Assembly (NCBI RefSeq): GCF_028622875.1
Contig: NZ_CP117709.1
Span: 992,001 to 1,056,000, forward strand
DNA length: 64,000 nucleotides
Reading direction: 5' to 3'
Source: Streptomyces sp. MMBL 11-1
Lineage (GTDB): Bacteria; Actinomycetota; Actinomycetes; Streptomycetales; Streptomycetaceae
Of this stretch, positions 43,857 through 52,039 are shown in pieces. A program made the position numbers and the translations under genes. Numbering within the stretch: position 1 is the first letter of the stretch; the number at the start of each line of letters is the position of its first letter. The notes beneath the pieces were generated by a model. That model was given only the letters and a program-made list of their open reading frames with translations. It was not told where the DNA came from and searched no databases.

Positions 43857-45110
43857 CTACGGCTCCTCCCCCGCGCACGCCTCCTCGAAGAAGTCCACGT
43901 TCTCCTGGAGGGCCTTCATGAGCCGGTCCCGCTCCGCCTCGTCTACCTGGACGGGCGCGACCTGCGAGGCCCCGGTGAGCCGCCGGAAGCCGCCCCGGTT
44001 CTCCAGCCGCCCCTCCACCCGGAGCGGCAGCCCGACCAGGTGGGCGTGGCCCGCGATGCGGTACGCCTCCTCGTCCAGCTCCACGCGGACGTGCGCGACC
44101 TCGGCCCCGGCCAGTACCCGTAGCCGTACGACGCCGGCGCCGCGCGGCCCCGACCGGCGCAGCCGGACCACCGCGCCGGTCAGCCGCACCGGCACGGCGG
44201 GTTCGTCGCGGAGGTAGCGGGCTCCGGCGGCGCGGAGGGCCGGCAGGTCGCCCGGGGAGAACTCGACGGGCGCGGGGCGGGCCGGGCAGCCGTCCGGGGC
44301 GCCCGCGGCGGGCGCCCACCGCAGGTCGATCCCGGCCCCCTCGGAGCCGCGTACCAACGCGATCAGCGCCTCGGTCAGCTCCCGGCCGACGCCCGCCGCG
44401 ACCGCGCTGTCGAAGGCCTCCATGCCGCCGGTGGCCCGCTGGTAGTCCACTGCCTCGCGGGTGGCGTGCAGGGCGTGGCAGAGCCGCACGGCGACGGCGC
44501 GGCCGGAGGCGACGGGGACGTACGCGGTGAGGCTCCGGCCGTCGGCCCCGGGCCCGATCAGGGCGTCGTCCAGGGCCGCGCGTGCCTTCCGGCGGTGCCG
44601 GGCCCCGTGGTAGCCGGCCCGGCCGTGTGTTGCGAGGGCCCCGGCCATGAGGACCTGCCGGGCGGCCGAGCGCAGCTCCTCCGCCTCGGTCCAGCCCGCG
44701 GCGCCCGCGGCTCCGGCCGCCGACTCGGGGACCGCGCGCCACCAGTGGATCTCGTCGCTGGGAAGGGTGAGGGAGACCAGGATGTCGCGGGCGGAGGGGG
44801 CGGCGCTGTGGCCGAGGGCGAGAAGCGCCTCCTCGATGAGCTCCCCGCTGTCGGGAAGGGCCGCGCTCTCGGGCACCAGGAGGCTGGTCGTCCCCGCGGC
44901 GGATCCGGGCGGGGTCCAGCGGCCGTAGCGTCCCGGTGCTCCCCCGCGCCGCTGCCAGCCGTGCCGGCGCAGGAGGGCCCCGATGACCGCGGGGTCGGGC
45001 AGTGCCTCACCGGCCCCGGCGAGCGGCGGGGGCCCGGGGCGGGCGGTGGGGTGCGAGCGGGCGGCGGGCAGTCCCGCTCCGCCCGTGGGCTCGTCCATCG
45101 ACCGGTGCAT
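43857..45110 (-). CDS. Conserved hypothetical protein, coupled to the DUF4365 gene
   Basis: A 417-residue soluble protein I do not recognise. It is Ala/Arg/Leu-rich with no membrane helix; segments that look structured include PAVIGALLRRHGWQRRGG, EIHWWRAVPESA, a middle helical part and a C-terminal beta-like region (VRLTGAVVRLRRSGPRG ... HLVGLPLRVEGRLENRGGF) that resembles an OB-fold. ATG 45110 has GGAGGGAG six bases upstream and overlaps the stop of the DUF4365 gene by one base, so the two proteins are made together. Confidence 0.75.
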   Translation of the reverse strand: MHRSMDEPTGGAGLPAARSHPTARPGPPPLAGAGEALPDPAVIGALLRRHGWQRRGGAPGRYGRWTPPGSAAGTTSLLVPESAALPDSGELIEEALLALGHSAAPSARDILVSLTLPSDEIHWWRAVPESAAGAAGAAGWTEAEELRSAARQVLMAGALATHGRAGYHGARHRRKARAALDDALIGPGADGRSLTAYVPVASGRAVAVRLCHALHATREAVDYQRATGGMEAFDSAVAAGVGRELTEALIALVRGSEGAGIDLRWAPAAGAPDGCPARPAPVEFSPGDLPALRAAGARYLRDEPAVPVRLTGAVVRLRRSGPRGAGVVRLRVLAGAEVAHVRVELDEEAYRIAGHAHLVGLPLRVEGRLENRGGFRRLTGASQVAPVQVDEAERDRLMKALQENVDFFEEACAGEEP

Positions 45111-45706
45111 CAGGGTCTCCCTCCGGCCCCGACCCGGGCCATGATGTCGCAGAGTGCGCGGTCGTCGAAGATCCGCGAGGTCGGGATGCGCACAGTGGTC
45201 CGGTGCCGGCCCGTCACCGCGTGGCCGGCCAGGTTGGTCCAGTAGCAGCAGTGGCGCAGGTCGAGGCCCCCGGGCCCGGCACGCAGCCAGTCGTCCTGGC
45301 TGCGGGGCACGATCATCACGACGAGGATCCTGTGCACCGACACCGGGCTGCGGGCGAGCTTCACGAGGTGGGCGTTGTCGAGCGTGAAGGAGAACGCCCC
45401 GCCCGCCGGGTGCGGCGGTATCTGGTAGGTGCACTTGAGCTGCACCTTGATGGTCACCTCGTCGTCGACGGTGTGGGCCGGGGCGCCGTGGCTGACGTGC
45501 CAGTCGATGCCGTTGTCGGGGAAGGGCTGGGACAGGGAGCATCCCGCCGCCGCCGCGACGGCGTGCAGATAGCCCACCTGAAGGGTCTCCATGCAGGCGG
45601 TGGTGGCGAGGGAGCCGCGCAGCGGCGTGTCGAGCTGCTGCGGCAGCCGCGGCCCGAGGGCCTCGGCGCGGGCGGTTCCCCCGGGGTCGGGCTGCGCGAG
45701 CGCCAT
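45110..45706 (-). CDS. DUF4365 domain protein (PD-(D/E)XK-like)
   Basis: A 198-residue protein with the DUF4365 pattern: GYLHAVAAAAGCSLSQP, DNGIDWHVSH, DDEVTIKVQLKCTYQI and ILVVMIVPRSQDDWL. GIDW followed by (Q/E)xK with a Cys/Thr is reminiscent of the PD-(D/E)XK nuclease core, and DUF4365 is placed near that fold from general knowledge; nuclease activity here is inference. ATG 45706 is used although the ribosome site is close. A longer form (to 45799) would add a non-conserved lead. Divergent from the exonuclease gene. Confidence 0.8.
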   Translation of the reverse strand: MALAQPDPGGTARAEALGPRLPQQLDTPLRGSLATTACMETLQVGYLHAVAAAAGCSLSQPFPDNGIDWHVSHGAPAHTVDDEVTIKVQLKCTYQIPPHPAGGAFSFTLDNAHLVKLARSPVSVHRILVVMIVPRSQDDWLRAGPGGLDLRHCCYWTNLAGHAVTGRHRTTVRIPTSRIFDDRALCDIMARVGAGGRP

Positions 45707-45933
45707 GGCTCCGTGTGCCTTCCGGGCGTGCCGATCGATGGCAGATGGTCTGCCGACGGGTGTCGTGGGGCTGGACGGATCGACGGACGCCGGAGGCAAC
45801 TTCCCAGCGTCTCACCTGTGTTGTCACCGCATCGGACCGCCCGCAAACGGCGTATCAGGCAAACAGCCCGGGTATCACCGATATCGGGCAGAGGAATCAC
45901 TCCATCTGCCGTGCGGGTGCGAGGAGTTCGGGG

Positions 45934-46659
45934 ATGATGCACTGGTTCGAGGGGCCACTGGCCGCTTTTGACACGGAGACGACGGGCGTGGACGTCGAGC
46001 GGGACCGGATCGTTTCGGCCGCTCTCGTCGCGCAGGACACCGCGGGCGGTCGCGTCCGCGTCACGCGCTGGCTGGTCAATCCGGGTATCCCGGTCCCGAC
46101 GGGCGCGACGGGGATCCACGGTCTGACGGATGACCACCTTCAGCGCAACGGGCGTTGGCCCGCCCCGGTGATGGACGAGATAGCCCGGGCACTGACGGAG
46201 AGCTGCGCGACCGGCCGGCCGCTGGTGGTGATGAACGCCCCCTTCGATCTGACGCTGCTGGACCGGGAGTTGAAGCGGCACCGGGCGTCGTCGCTGGCCG
46301 GCTATCTGGACGGGGTGCCGATGCGCGTCGTGGATCCGCGCGTGCTGGACAAGCACCTGGACCGCTACCGCAAGGGCCGCCGTACGCTCACGGATCTGTG
46401 CGCGAGTTACGAGGTGGTGCTCGACGGCGCCCATGACGCGGCGGCCGACGCGACGGCTTCGCTGGAGCTGGTGCGGGCGGTGTGCCGGCGCTTCTCGGAC
46501 CGGCTGGAGCGGCTGTCGCCGTCCGAGCTGCACACCCTTCAGGCGACCTGGCACGCGGCCCAGGCGCGTGGCCTGGAGGCGTGGTTCGCGAAGAGCGGGA
46601 CGCCGGAGAGGGTGGATCCGGCGTGGCCGCTGCGCCCGGAGCTGCCGACGGCGGCATGA
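45934..46659 (+). CDS. DnaQ-like 3'-5' exonuclease
   Basis: A 241-residue DEDD exonuclease: LAAFDTETTGVDVERDRIVS (first Asp/Glu), PLVVMNAPFDLTLLDREL (second Asp) and DGAHDAAADATASLELV (His/Asp). The C-terminal 60 residues are not in the core fold. ATG 45934 is preceded by GAGGAG at 7 bases. It could be a stand-alone proofreading or RNA-trimming enzyme; the family does not tell. Divergent from the DUF4365 gene with a 227-base spacer; closed by the hairpin at 46683-46719. Confidence 0.9.
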   Translation: MMHWFEGPLAAFDTETTGVDVERDRIVSAALVAQDTAGGRVRVTRWLVNPGIPVPTGATGIHGLTDDHLQRNGRWPAPVMDEIARALTESCATGRPLVVMNAPFDLTLLDRELKRHRASSLAGYLDGVPMRVVDPRVLDKHLDRYRKGRRTLTDLCASYEVVLDGAHDAAADATASLELVRAVCRRFSDRLERLSPSELHTLQATWHAAQARGLEAWFAKSGTPERVDPAWPLRPELPTAA

Positions 46660-46682
46660 GGGGTACGCGGGGCAGAACACGC

Positions 46683-46719
46683 GAGAGCCGGTCCGCGTGA
46701 TGCTGGCGGACCGGCTCTC
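46683..46719. terminator. Terminator between the exonuclease gene and tRNA-Val
   Basis: Perfect 14-bp arms GAGAGCCGGTCCGC / GCGGACCGGCTCTC with a 9-base loop. It lies 23 bases past the exonuclease stop and 5 bases past the tRNA 3' end, so it serves both directions. Confidence 0.85.
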
Positions 46720-46724
46720 CCCGG

Positions 46725-46796
46725 TGGGCGATACTGGGTTCGAACCAGTGACCTCTTCGGTGTGAACGAAGCGCTCTCCCACTGAGCTAATCGCCC
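46725..46796 (-). tRNA. tRNA-Val (anticodon CAC), copy 1
   Basis: 72 bases that fold as a cloverleaf: acceptor GGGCGAT/ATCGCCC, D arm GCTC/GAGC, anticodon stem CTTCG/CGAAG with loop TTCACAC, T arm ACTGG-TTCGAAC-CCAGT, discriminator A. No CCA is encoded. A second copy lies at 49645-49716. Confidence 0.97.
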
Positions 46797-46936
46797 GGGA
46801 ACGGGTTGAACCATACAGGGCTCCGCGGGCTTCGTTCAAACCGCTTCCGGGTGGGGCTCTACTCAGGGCGGCACGGCCGGGAAGTGAGTATCCGAGCGCA
46901 TGTACGGGCCGGGTGGCCGGGGCCACACTCCCGTAC

Positions 46937-49534
46937 ATGGAACATGTGTCCCCGCCCGCCGAGGAACTGGCCCGCCTCGACCGAGAACTGGCCGAGCTGG
47001 ACGCCCGCCGGGCCCAGCTGCTGACCCGGCGCGCCTGGCTGCTCGCCGCGCTGCGGCCGCCCGCGCCGACGGCCGCCCCGGGCTGGAACCCGTCGGCCTG
47101 GGGCGCGCCCGCGCCCGGCCGGCCCGGTGCTCCGGCGCAGCCGTGGGGCTATGTGCCGAAGCAGCCGTCCGCCCCGCGCAGCGCGCAGCACGTCCTGCTG
47201 ACGCTGGGCGGTCTGCTGCTGGCGGTCGCGGCCGTCGCGTTCACGCTGGTGAGCTGGGGCTCCATGGGGATCGGCGGCCGGGCGGCCGTGCTGGCCGCGG
47301 CGACCCTGGGAGCGCTGGCCGCCCCGGCGGTGCTGCTGCGGCGGGGGCTGGCGGCCACCGCCGAGGCGCTGGCGGCCCTGGCGCTGGTCCTGACGCTGCT
47401 GGACGTCTACGCGGTCCACGCGGTGGCCGCGCCCGACACGGACGGGCTCGGCTTCACGGCCGTCGCGTCGGCGGTGCTCGCGGCGCTGTGGACGGCGTAC
47501 GGGCTGGCGCTCGGCAAGCTGCGCATGCCGCTGCCGGTCGCGGTGGTGCTGGCCCAGTGGCCGCTGCTGTTCTGGGCGTGGGCCGCGGGCGCACCGGCGC
47601 TGGTGGTCGGGTGGGCGCTGCTGGCGACCGCGGTGCTGGACGGAGCGATCGCCCTGTGGGGCAAGGGCGCCGGGGTGCGGGTCACGGCGTGCGTCGGCGG
47701 ATCGGCGATGGGGTTCTCGGCCCTGATGGTGGGCCTGGCGCTGTCCACGACGGCCTCGGGGCCGCTCGGCGCGGCGGCTCCGGGGGCGCTGCTGCTGGCG
47801 GCGGCCTCGGCGGCCCTGGCCGGGGCGTGGCGCGCGCCGAAGGGTTTCGCGCGGACGGGCGGTGCGGTGGCGGGCCTCGCGGCGGTGGCCGCGGTGGGCG
47901 GCGTCCCGGCCGCGGCGCTGTCGGACGGCTGGCGGGTGTTCGCGTATCTGCTGTGCGGTCTCGCCCTGACCGGGGTCGTACGGGCGGGGCTCCCGAGGGA
48001 CGCGGCGCGCGGGGTGCTCGTGGCGTCGGGCGTGGTGGTGGCCGGCGCCCTGGTGTGGGCGCTGCGGCCGCTCGCGGTGGTGCTGCTGGGCCCGGGGACG
48101 CTGCTGCCGGACGTGTGGGCGGGGCCGCCGGAGGACTTCCGGTCGACGCTGGGGACGACGCTGCCGTGGTCGGGGTCGGCGGCGGCCCCGCCGGTGCTCG
48201 CTCTGGTGGCCGGGCTGCTGGGGGCGGTGCACCGGTGGTGGCCCTCGGTCGTACGGATCACGGCGCCGTTGACCGCCCGGGAGGAGACGCCGGAGCCGGA
48301 CGCGGCGGCGGGTACGCCGGGCTCGGCCTGGACGGTGCCGCCGGGTGCCGGGATGCCCTGGTACACGGCGGGCGGCCGCGGCCGGCCTTCCGGGGCGGCC
48401 CTGCGCGGGGCCGCCGGTGCGGGGGCGGTGGCTCTCGGCTGGGGTGCGCTGCTGCTGGCCGGAGCCGTGCTGGACGTTCCCTACGCGGTCGCGGTGGCCG
48501 GGGAGACGGCCCTGGTGGCCGGGCTGCTCGCGCTGGCGGTCCGGGGGGCCGGGAGCGGCCGGTGGGCATCGGCGTTGCCGGTGACCGCTCTGGTGGCGGC
48601 GGTGTCGGGGGCGGTGAGCGTCGGGGTGCTGTCGCTGGCGTCCGAGGGGGCCGCCTACGCGGTGTTCGGCGCGCTGGCGGTGCTGTTCGCCGGGGCCGCG
48701 GTCCGGGCCGGGGGCGAGGTGCCGCGTGCGGTGTTCGCGGTCGCCGCGGTGGTCTGCGGCACCGTGCTCACGGGGTTCGCGGGCCGGTCCCTGGGCCTCG
48801 CCCCGCACGAGGCCGCGCCCCTGGTGCTTCTGGTGCCCGCGCTGACCGTGCTGCTCGGGGCACGGCTGCGGCGTGACCCGGTGGCGTTGCCGGTGGAGCT
48901 GACGGGCGCGGTGGGCGCGCTGGTCGCTGTGGGGCTGGCCGTGCCCGACGCGCCGTTCCTGGCCCTGGTGCTGGCGTTGTGCGGGGTGCTGGCGGCGGGG
49001 GCGGCGGTGCGGCCGGAGCGGCGGCCGGTGGCGGGCTACCTGGCGGCGGCGCTGTTCGTGCTGGCCACCTGGGTGCGGCTGGTGGCCTCGGAGGTGTCGG
49101 TCCCGGAGGCGTACACGCTGCCGGTGACCGTTCCCGCGCTGGTGGTCGGAGTGCTGCGGCGGCGCGGGGCCCCGGAGGTCTCGTCGTGGACGGCGTACGG
49201 GCCGGGGCTCGCGGCGACGCTGCTGCCGAGCCTGGCGGTCGCCTGGACCGACACCGACTGGCTGCGGCCGTTGCTGCTGGGGGTGGCGGCGCTGGTGATC
49301 ACGCTGCTCGGCGCGCGTCACCGCCTCCAGGCGCTGCTGCTGCTCGGTGGGGCGGTGCTGGCGCTGGACGGGCTGCACGAGCTGGCGCCGTACGTGGTGC
49401 AGGTGGCGGGTGCGCTGCCCCGCTGGCTGCCGCCGGCCCTGGCCGGGCTGCTGCTGCTGGTGGTCGGAGCGACGTACGAGCAGCGGCTGCGCGACGCCCG
49501 CCGGCTGAAGGACACGCTGGGGCGGATGCGGTGA
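46937..49534 (+). CDS. Very large polytopic membrane protein (SCO7613 C-terminal-domain family)
   Basis: An 865-residue protein, over half Ala, Leu, Val and Gly. The first 85 residues are soluble with a heptad-like helix (EELARLDRELAELDARRAQL) and a Pro/Trp-rich linker; the rest forms more than twenty membrane helices, interrupted by a polar segment near 450-475 (PDAAAGTPGSAWTVPPG). It ends YEQRLRDARRLKDTLGRMR, the usual end of the family RefSeq names after SCO7613. Function unknown. ATG 46937 is used; GTG 46913 and GTG 46943 are alternatives, and none has a good ribosome site. It sits between two tRNA-Val copies. Confidence 0.8.
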   Translation: MEHVSPPAEELARLDRELAELDARRAQLLTRRAWLLAALRPPAPTAAPGWNPSAWGAPAPGRPGAPAQPWGYVPKQPSAPRSAQHVLLTLGGLLLAVAAVAFTLVSWGSMGIGGRAAVLAAATLGALAAPAVLLRRGLAATAEALAALALVLTLLDVYAVHAVAAPDTDGLGFTAVASAVLAALWTAYGLALGKLRMPLPVAVVLAQWPLLFWAWAAGAPALVVGWALLATAVLDGAIALWGKGAGVRVTACVGGSAMGFSALMVGLALSTTASGPLGAAAPGALLLAAASAALAGAWRAPKGFARTGGAVAGLAAVAAVGGVPAAALSDGWRVFAYLLCGLALTGVVRAGLPRDAARGVLVASGVVVAGALVWALRPLAVVLLGPGTLLPDVWAGPPEDFRSTLGTTLPWSGSAAAPPVLALVAGLLGAVHRWWPSVVRITAPLTAREETPEPDAAAGTPGSAWTVPPGAGMPWYTAGGRGRPSGAALRGAAGAGAVALGWGALLLAGAVLDVPYAVAVAGETALVAGLLALAVRGAGSGRWASALPVTALVAAVSGAVSVGVLSLASEGAAYAVFGALAVLFAGAAVRAGGEVPRAVFAVAAVVCGTVLTGFAGRSLGLAPHEAAPLVLLVPALTVLLGARLRRDPVALPVELTGAVGALVAVGLAVPDAPFLALVLALCGVLAAGAAVRPERRPVAGYLAAALFVLATWVRLVASEVSVPEAYTLPVTVPALVVGVLRRRGAPEVSSWTAYGPGLAATLLPSLAVAWTDTDWLRPLLLGVAALVITLLGARHRLQALLLLGGAVLALDGLHELAPYVVQVAGALPRWLPPALAGLLLLVVGATYEQRLRDARRLKDTLGRMR

Positions 49535-49540
49535 GCCGGG

Positions 49541-49582
49541 CCGGTCCGGGGGCCCGCTGCCACCAGCGGGCCCCCGGACCGG
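49541..49582 (+). terminator. Terminator of the large membrane protein gene
   Basis: Perfect 19-bp arms starting CCGGTCCGGGGGCCCGCTG at 49541, loop CCAC, end 49582; 6 bases past the stop. Confidence 0.87.
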
Positions 49583-49596
49583 ATCGGCGGACAACG

Positions 49597-49637
49597 CAGA
49601 GGGCCCGGGAGACGGAATCCGTCTCCCGGGCCCTCTG
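49597..49637 (-). terminator. Terminator of tRNA-Val copy 2
   Basis: Perfect arms of 20 bp (CAGAGGGCCCGGGAGACGGA and its complement) with one base between them, ending 7 bases from the tRNA 3' end. It lies back to back with the hairpin at 49541-49582. Confidence 0.85.
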
Positions 49638-49644
49638 TTCCGGG

Positions 49645-49716
49645 TGGGCGATACTGGTTTCGAACCAGTGACCTCTTCGGTGTGAACGAAGCGCTCTCCC
49701 ACTGAGCTAATCGCCC
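49645..49716 (-). tRNA. tRNA-Val (anticodon CAC), copy 2
   Basis: Same 72-base cloverleaf as copy 1 with a single difference: the last T-loop base is A instead of C (TTCGAAA). All stems still pair. No CCA is encoded. Confidence 0.97.
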
Positions 49717-49770
49717 GGGCGCACCGCAAACATTACCCCATGTCAGCGGTGCCCCTGGACCGTCCCCGGC

Positions 49771-50226
49771 CTACTCGCCGATCTTCCACGGCATGGCGAG
49801 CCCGAACTTCCAGACATAGATCCCGGCCAGCACCGCCATGATCACCAGCCCCAGCGTGGTGAGGATGATGTTGCGTCGCCGGACCTTGGGATCGAGGGCC
49901 CGCTGCGCCGCCTCGGTGACCTTGCGCTTGGTCCAGCGCAGCACCAGCTGGGCCCAGACGAACTCGGTCGCCCAGATCGCCATACCGCCGAAGATCACCA
50001 GCCAGCCGGGGCCCGGCAGCACCAGCATGAGCGCGCCCGCGATCACCACGCCGAGGCCGACGATGAAGACGCCGACCTGCCAGCTCAGATGGAGCGCTTT
50101 CGACGCCTTGACGAAGCCCGGCGCCCGCGAGCCCAGCTCACGCTCCGCCCGGACCGATTCCCCCGTGGCGGATGCCGGGGCCGCCTGCTCGGCGACCTCG
50201 CTCCGCTCGTCACTCTCCGCGTTCAT
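49771..50226 (-). CDS. TIGR02611-family membrane protein
   Basis: A 151-residue protein with three membrane helices: VGVFIVGLGVVIAGALMLVL, WLVIFGGMAIWATEFVWAQL and IILTTLGLVIMAVLAGIYVW. The loop LPGPGWLVIFGG is the TIGR02611 hallmark. A polar N-terminus of about 45 residues precedes them. ATG 50226 is the likely start, without a strong ribosome site. Function unknown. Divergent from ssgB. Confidence 0.88.
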   Translation of the reverse strand: MNAESDERSEVAEQAAPASATGESVRAERELGSRAPGFVKASKALHLSWQVGVFIVGLGVVIAGALMLVLPGPGWLVIFGGMAIWATEFVWAQLVLRWTKRKVTEAAQRALDPKVRRRNIILTTLGLVIMAVLAGIYVWKFGLAMPWKIGE

Positions 50227-50416
50227 GAAGCTCAACTTACCCGACCTGTCTTCGTCACTGGAATGGGCGCATAACTCAAAGTTACACGCCGCTGAGCGAG
50301 GGACCCGAAGCATCACAAATGGGTCAGAGGGGTTTACAACGCCACCGTAGGTGGCATGTCGATTTCGCCGACGTGCGAATCCCCGAGCGCACACTGAGCG
50401 AAAGGCCCTGGCGCTT

Positions 50417-50830
50417 ATGAACACCACGGTCAGCTGCGAGCTGCACCTGCGCCTCGTTGTGTCGAGCGAGTCCTCACTGCCTGTACCCGCGGGCCTGCGG
50501 TATGACACGGCCGATCCCTATGCCGTGCACGCCACCTTCCACACCGGAGCGGAGGAGACGGTCGAATGGGTATTCGCCCGCGACCTCCTTGCCGAGGGGC
50601 TGCACCGGCCCACCGGCACCGGAGACGTCCGCGTCTGGCCATCTCGTAGTCACGGTCAAGGCGTCGTATGCATCGCACTGAGCTCCCCAGAGGGAGAAGC
50701 CCTGCTCGAAGCCCCGGCACGAGCCCTGGAGTCATTCCTGAAGAGGACCGACGCCGCGGTTCCGCCCGGCACCGAGCATCGTCACTTCGATCTCGACACG
50801 GAGCTCTCCCACATCCTGGCCGAGAGCTGA
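50417..50830 (+). CDS. ssgB: Sporulation-specific cell division protein SsgB
   Basis: SsgA-like protein that, in Streptomyces coelicolor (SCO1541), positions FtsZ at future sporulation septa. The 137-residue product, from MNTTVSCELHLRLVVSSESS through VEWVFARDLLAEGLHRPTGT to LDTELSHILAES, is as I remember the nearly invariant SsgB sequence. ATG 50417 is fixed by this. In S. coelicolor its transcription depends on sigma H; I could not locate a confident sigma H box here (GTTTAC at 50333 is a candidate -35 only). Strong evidence that the host is a sporulating Streptomyces-type organism. Confidence 0.97.
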   Translation: MNTTVSCELHLRLVVSSESSLPVPAGLRYDTADPYAVHATFHTGAEETVEWVFARDLLAEGLHRPTGTGDVRVWPSRSHGQGVVCIALSSPEGEALLEAPARALESFLKRTDAAVPPGTEHRHFDLDTELSHILAES

Positions 50831-50908
50831 GCCAGGCAGAGAGCCGCTCGACGCCGTCCGACTCGGGGCGACGGCGTCGTGCCGACAACCGCATAGGGCA
50901 GACACCGG

Positions 50909-50942
50909 CGCCGTCGTCGCGGAATCCACCGCGACGACGGCG
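50909..50942 (+). terminator. Terminator of ssgB
   Basis: Perfect 14-bp arms CGCCGTCGTCGCGG / CCGCGACGACGGCG with loop AATCCA, about 78 bases past the ssgB stop. A smaller 9-bp hairpin (GACGCCGTC/GACGGCGTC) precedes it near 50850-50878. Confidence 0.75.
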
Positions 50943-51099
50943 TCGGCGCGCCCGGCCCACGCGGCTCCTCCTCCCAGGGGCGGAGGGGCCCGTTCCACTC
51001 CCCGCGGGGCCCGCACCGGGCCTGGCGCCGGCGGGCCGAGCCAGTAGAGTCAGCCGCCATCGGCAGGCGCCCGCCCGCCGGAAGGCCAGGGAGCGAAGC

Positions 51100-51684
51100 G
51101 TGCTGATCCCTCACGACACCCGGATCGCCCTCGACACGGTGGTCGATCTGGTGAACACCGCACCGGAGAGCGAGCCGCCGCGGGACGGACTCGCGGGCGG
51201 ATCCGAGGACGGTCTCGCCGATGTCGCCGCGCTGTACGCCTTCGCGGAGCGGCATCTCATCAGCGGAGTCGGCACGCTCGGCGAGAAGGACCTGACCGCC
51301 GTGCGCGACGTCCGGGCCCGTTTCGCCGAGATCTTCGCGACGCCCGACCCCCGTGCCGCCGCCGACCTGGTCAACCGGCTCGTCGCGGCCGCCGGGACCA
51401 CCCCGCAACTGACCGACCACGACGGCTACGACTGGCATGTGCACTACTTCGCCCCGGACGCCTCGATCGCCGACCATCTGGCGGCCGACTGCGGCATGGC
51501 GCTGGCCTTCATCATCGTGGCGGGCGAGCAGGAGCGGCTGCGGCGCTGCGAGGCGCCGGACTGCGGGCACGCGTTCGTCGACCTGTCGCGCAACCGCTCC
51601 CGCCGCTACTGCTCCAGCCGTACGTGCGGAAACCGGCTCCACGTCGCGGCGTACCGGGCCCGGCGCAAGGAAGCCGCCGGCTGA
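51100..51684 (+). CDS. CGNR zinc-finger (ABATE-domain) protein
   Basis: A 194-residue predicted regulator. The N-terminal ABATE-type domain has ALDTVVDLVNTAP; the C-terminal zinc finger is RRCEAPDCGHAFVD and YCSSRTCGNRLHVAAYRARR, with four Cys and the name-giving CGNR. GTG 51100 has GGGAG six bases upstream. Proteins of this family are thought to bind nucleic acid and respond to stress, with little direct evidence. Probably monocistronic. Confidence 0.9.
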   Translation: MLIPHDTRIALDTVVDLVNTAPESEPPRDGLAGGSEDGLADVAALYAFAERHLISGVGTLGEKDLTAVRDVRARFAEIFATPDPRAAADLVNRLVAAAGTTPQLTDHDGYDWHVHYFAPDASIADHLAADCGMALAFIIVAGEQERLRRCEAPDCGHAFVDLSRNRSRRYCSSRTCGNRLHVAAYRARRKEAAG

Positions 51685-51720
51685 CGTCCGGGCCGCCGCC
51701 CCGCACCGCGGCGCGATGTG

Positions 51721-51876
51721 TCACAGCAGGAAGAGATCGTGCAGGGCGGCCATCAGCAGCAGGCCCCCGATCACCGTCAGGAAGATCATCAGGGGCGGCT
51801 GGGAGAGCGCGAAGAGACAGCCGCGAGGCTCTTCGGCGGGGGGTGCGGGGGCGTCGCCCCGGGAAGTGTCCACCAT
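51721..51876 (-). CDS. Small single-helix membrane protein (51 residues)
   Basis: A short gene easily missed by length cut-offs. It reads MVDTSRGDAPAPPAEEPRG, then CLFALSQPPLMIFLTVIGG and LLLMAALHDLFLL to the stop. Codon third positions are almost all G or C, as in real genes here. The last 25 residues form one membrane helix; the N-terminus is acidic and Pro-rich. The start could also be GTG 51873; the ribosome site is poor. Function unknown. Confidence 0.65.
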   Translation of the reverse strand: MVDTSRGDAPAPPAEEPRGCLFALSQPPLMIFLTVIGGLLLMAALHDLFLL

Positions 51877-52039
51877 CTCGGGGTGATCATGACGCACCCG
51901 CGGGCCGATTGGCGATCAACCCGTGTCATTCCCCCGGGAGTTCACCGTCCCGTGGCCATCAAAAATCGCTCCGGCGTACGGGCCGGTGTCAGGCATTCGA
52001 GCCGGTGGCCCGAGCGCCTCCGCCCGTCGGCCGGGCGTC

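Noticed and set aside
45934..46659. PafBC-type promoter ahead of the exonuclease
   Set aside because: A TTGTCACCG sequence lies in the spacer but lacks the RGTG part and a -10 at eight bases.
46725..49716. tRNA-Val copies as attachment sites of an integrative element
   Set aside because: No integrase, excisionase or replication gene lies between them; only one membrane protein gene does.
46859..49729. 956-codon minus-strand open frame across the membrane protein gene and both tRNA flanks
   Set aside because: It runs through the tRNA genes and terminators and is Arg/Gln/Pro-rich; it is a shadow of the plus-strand gene.
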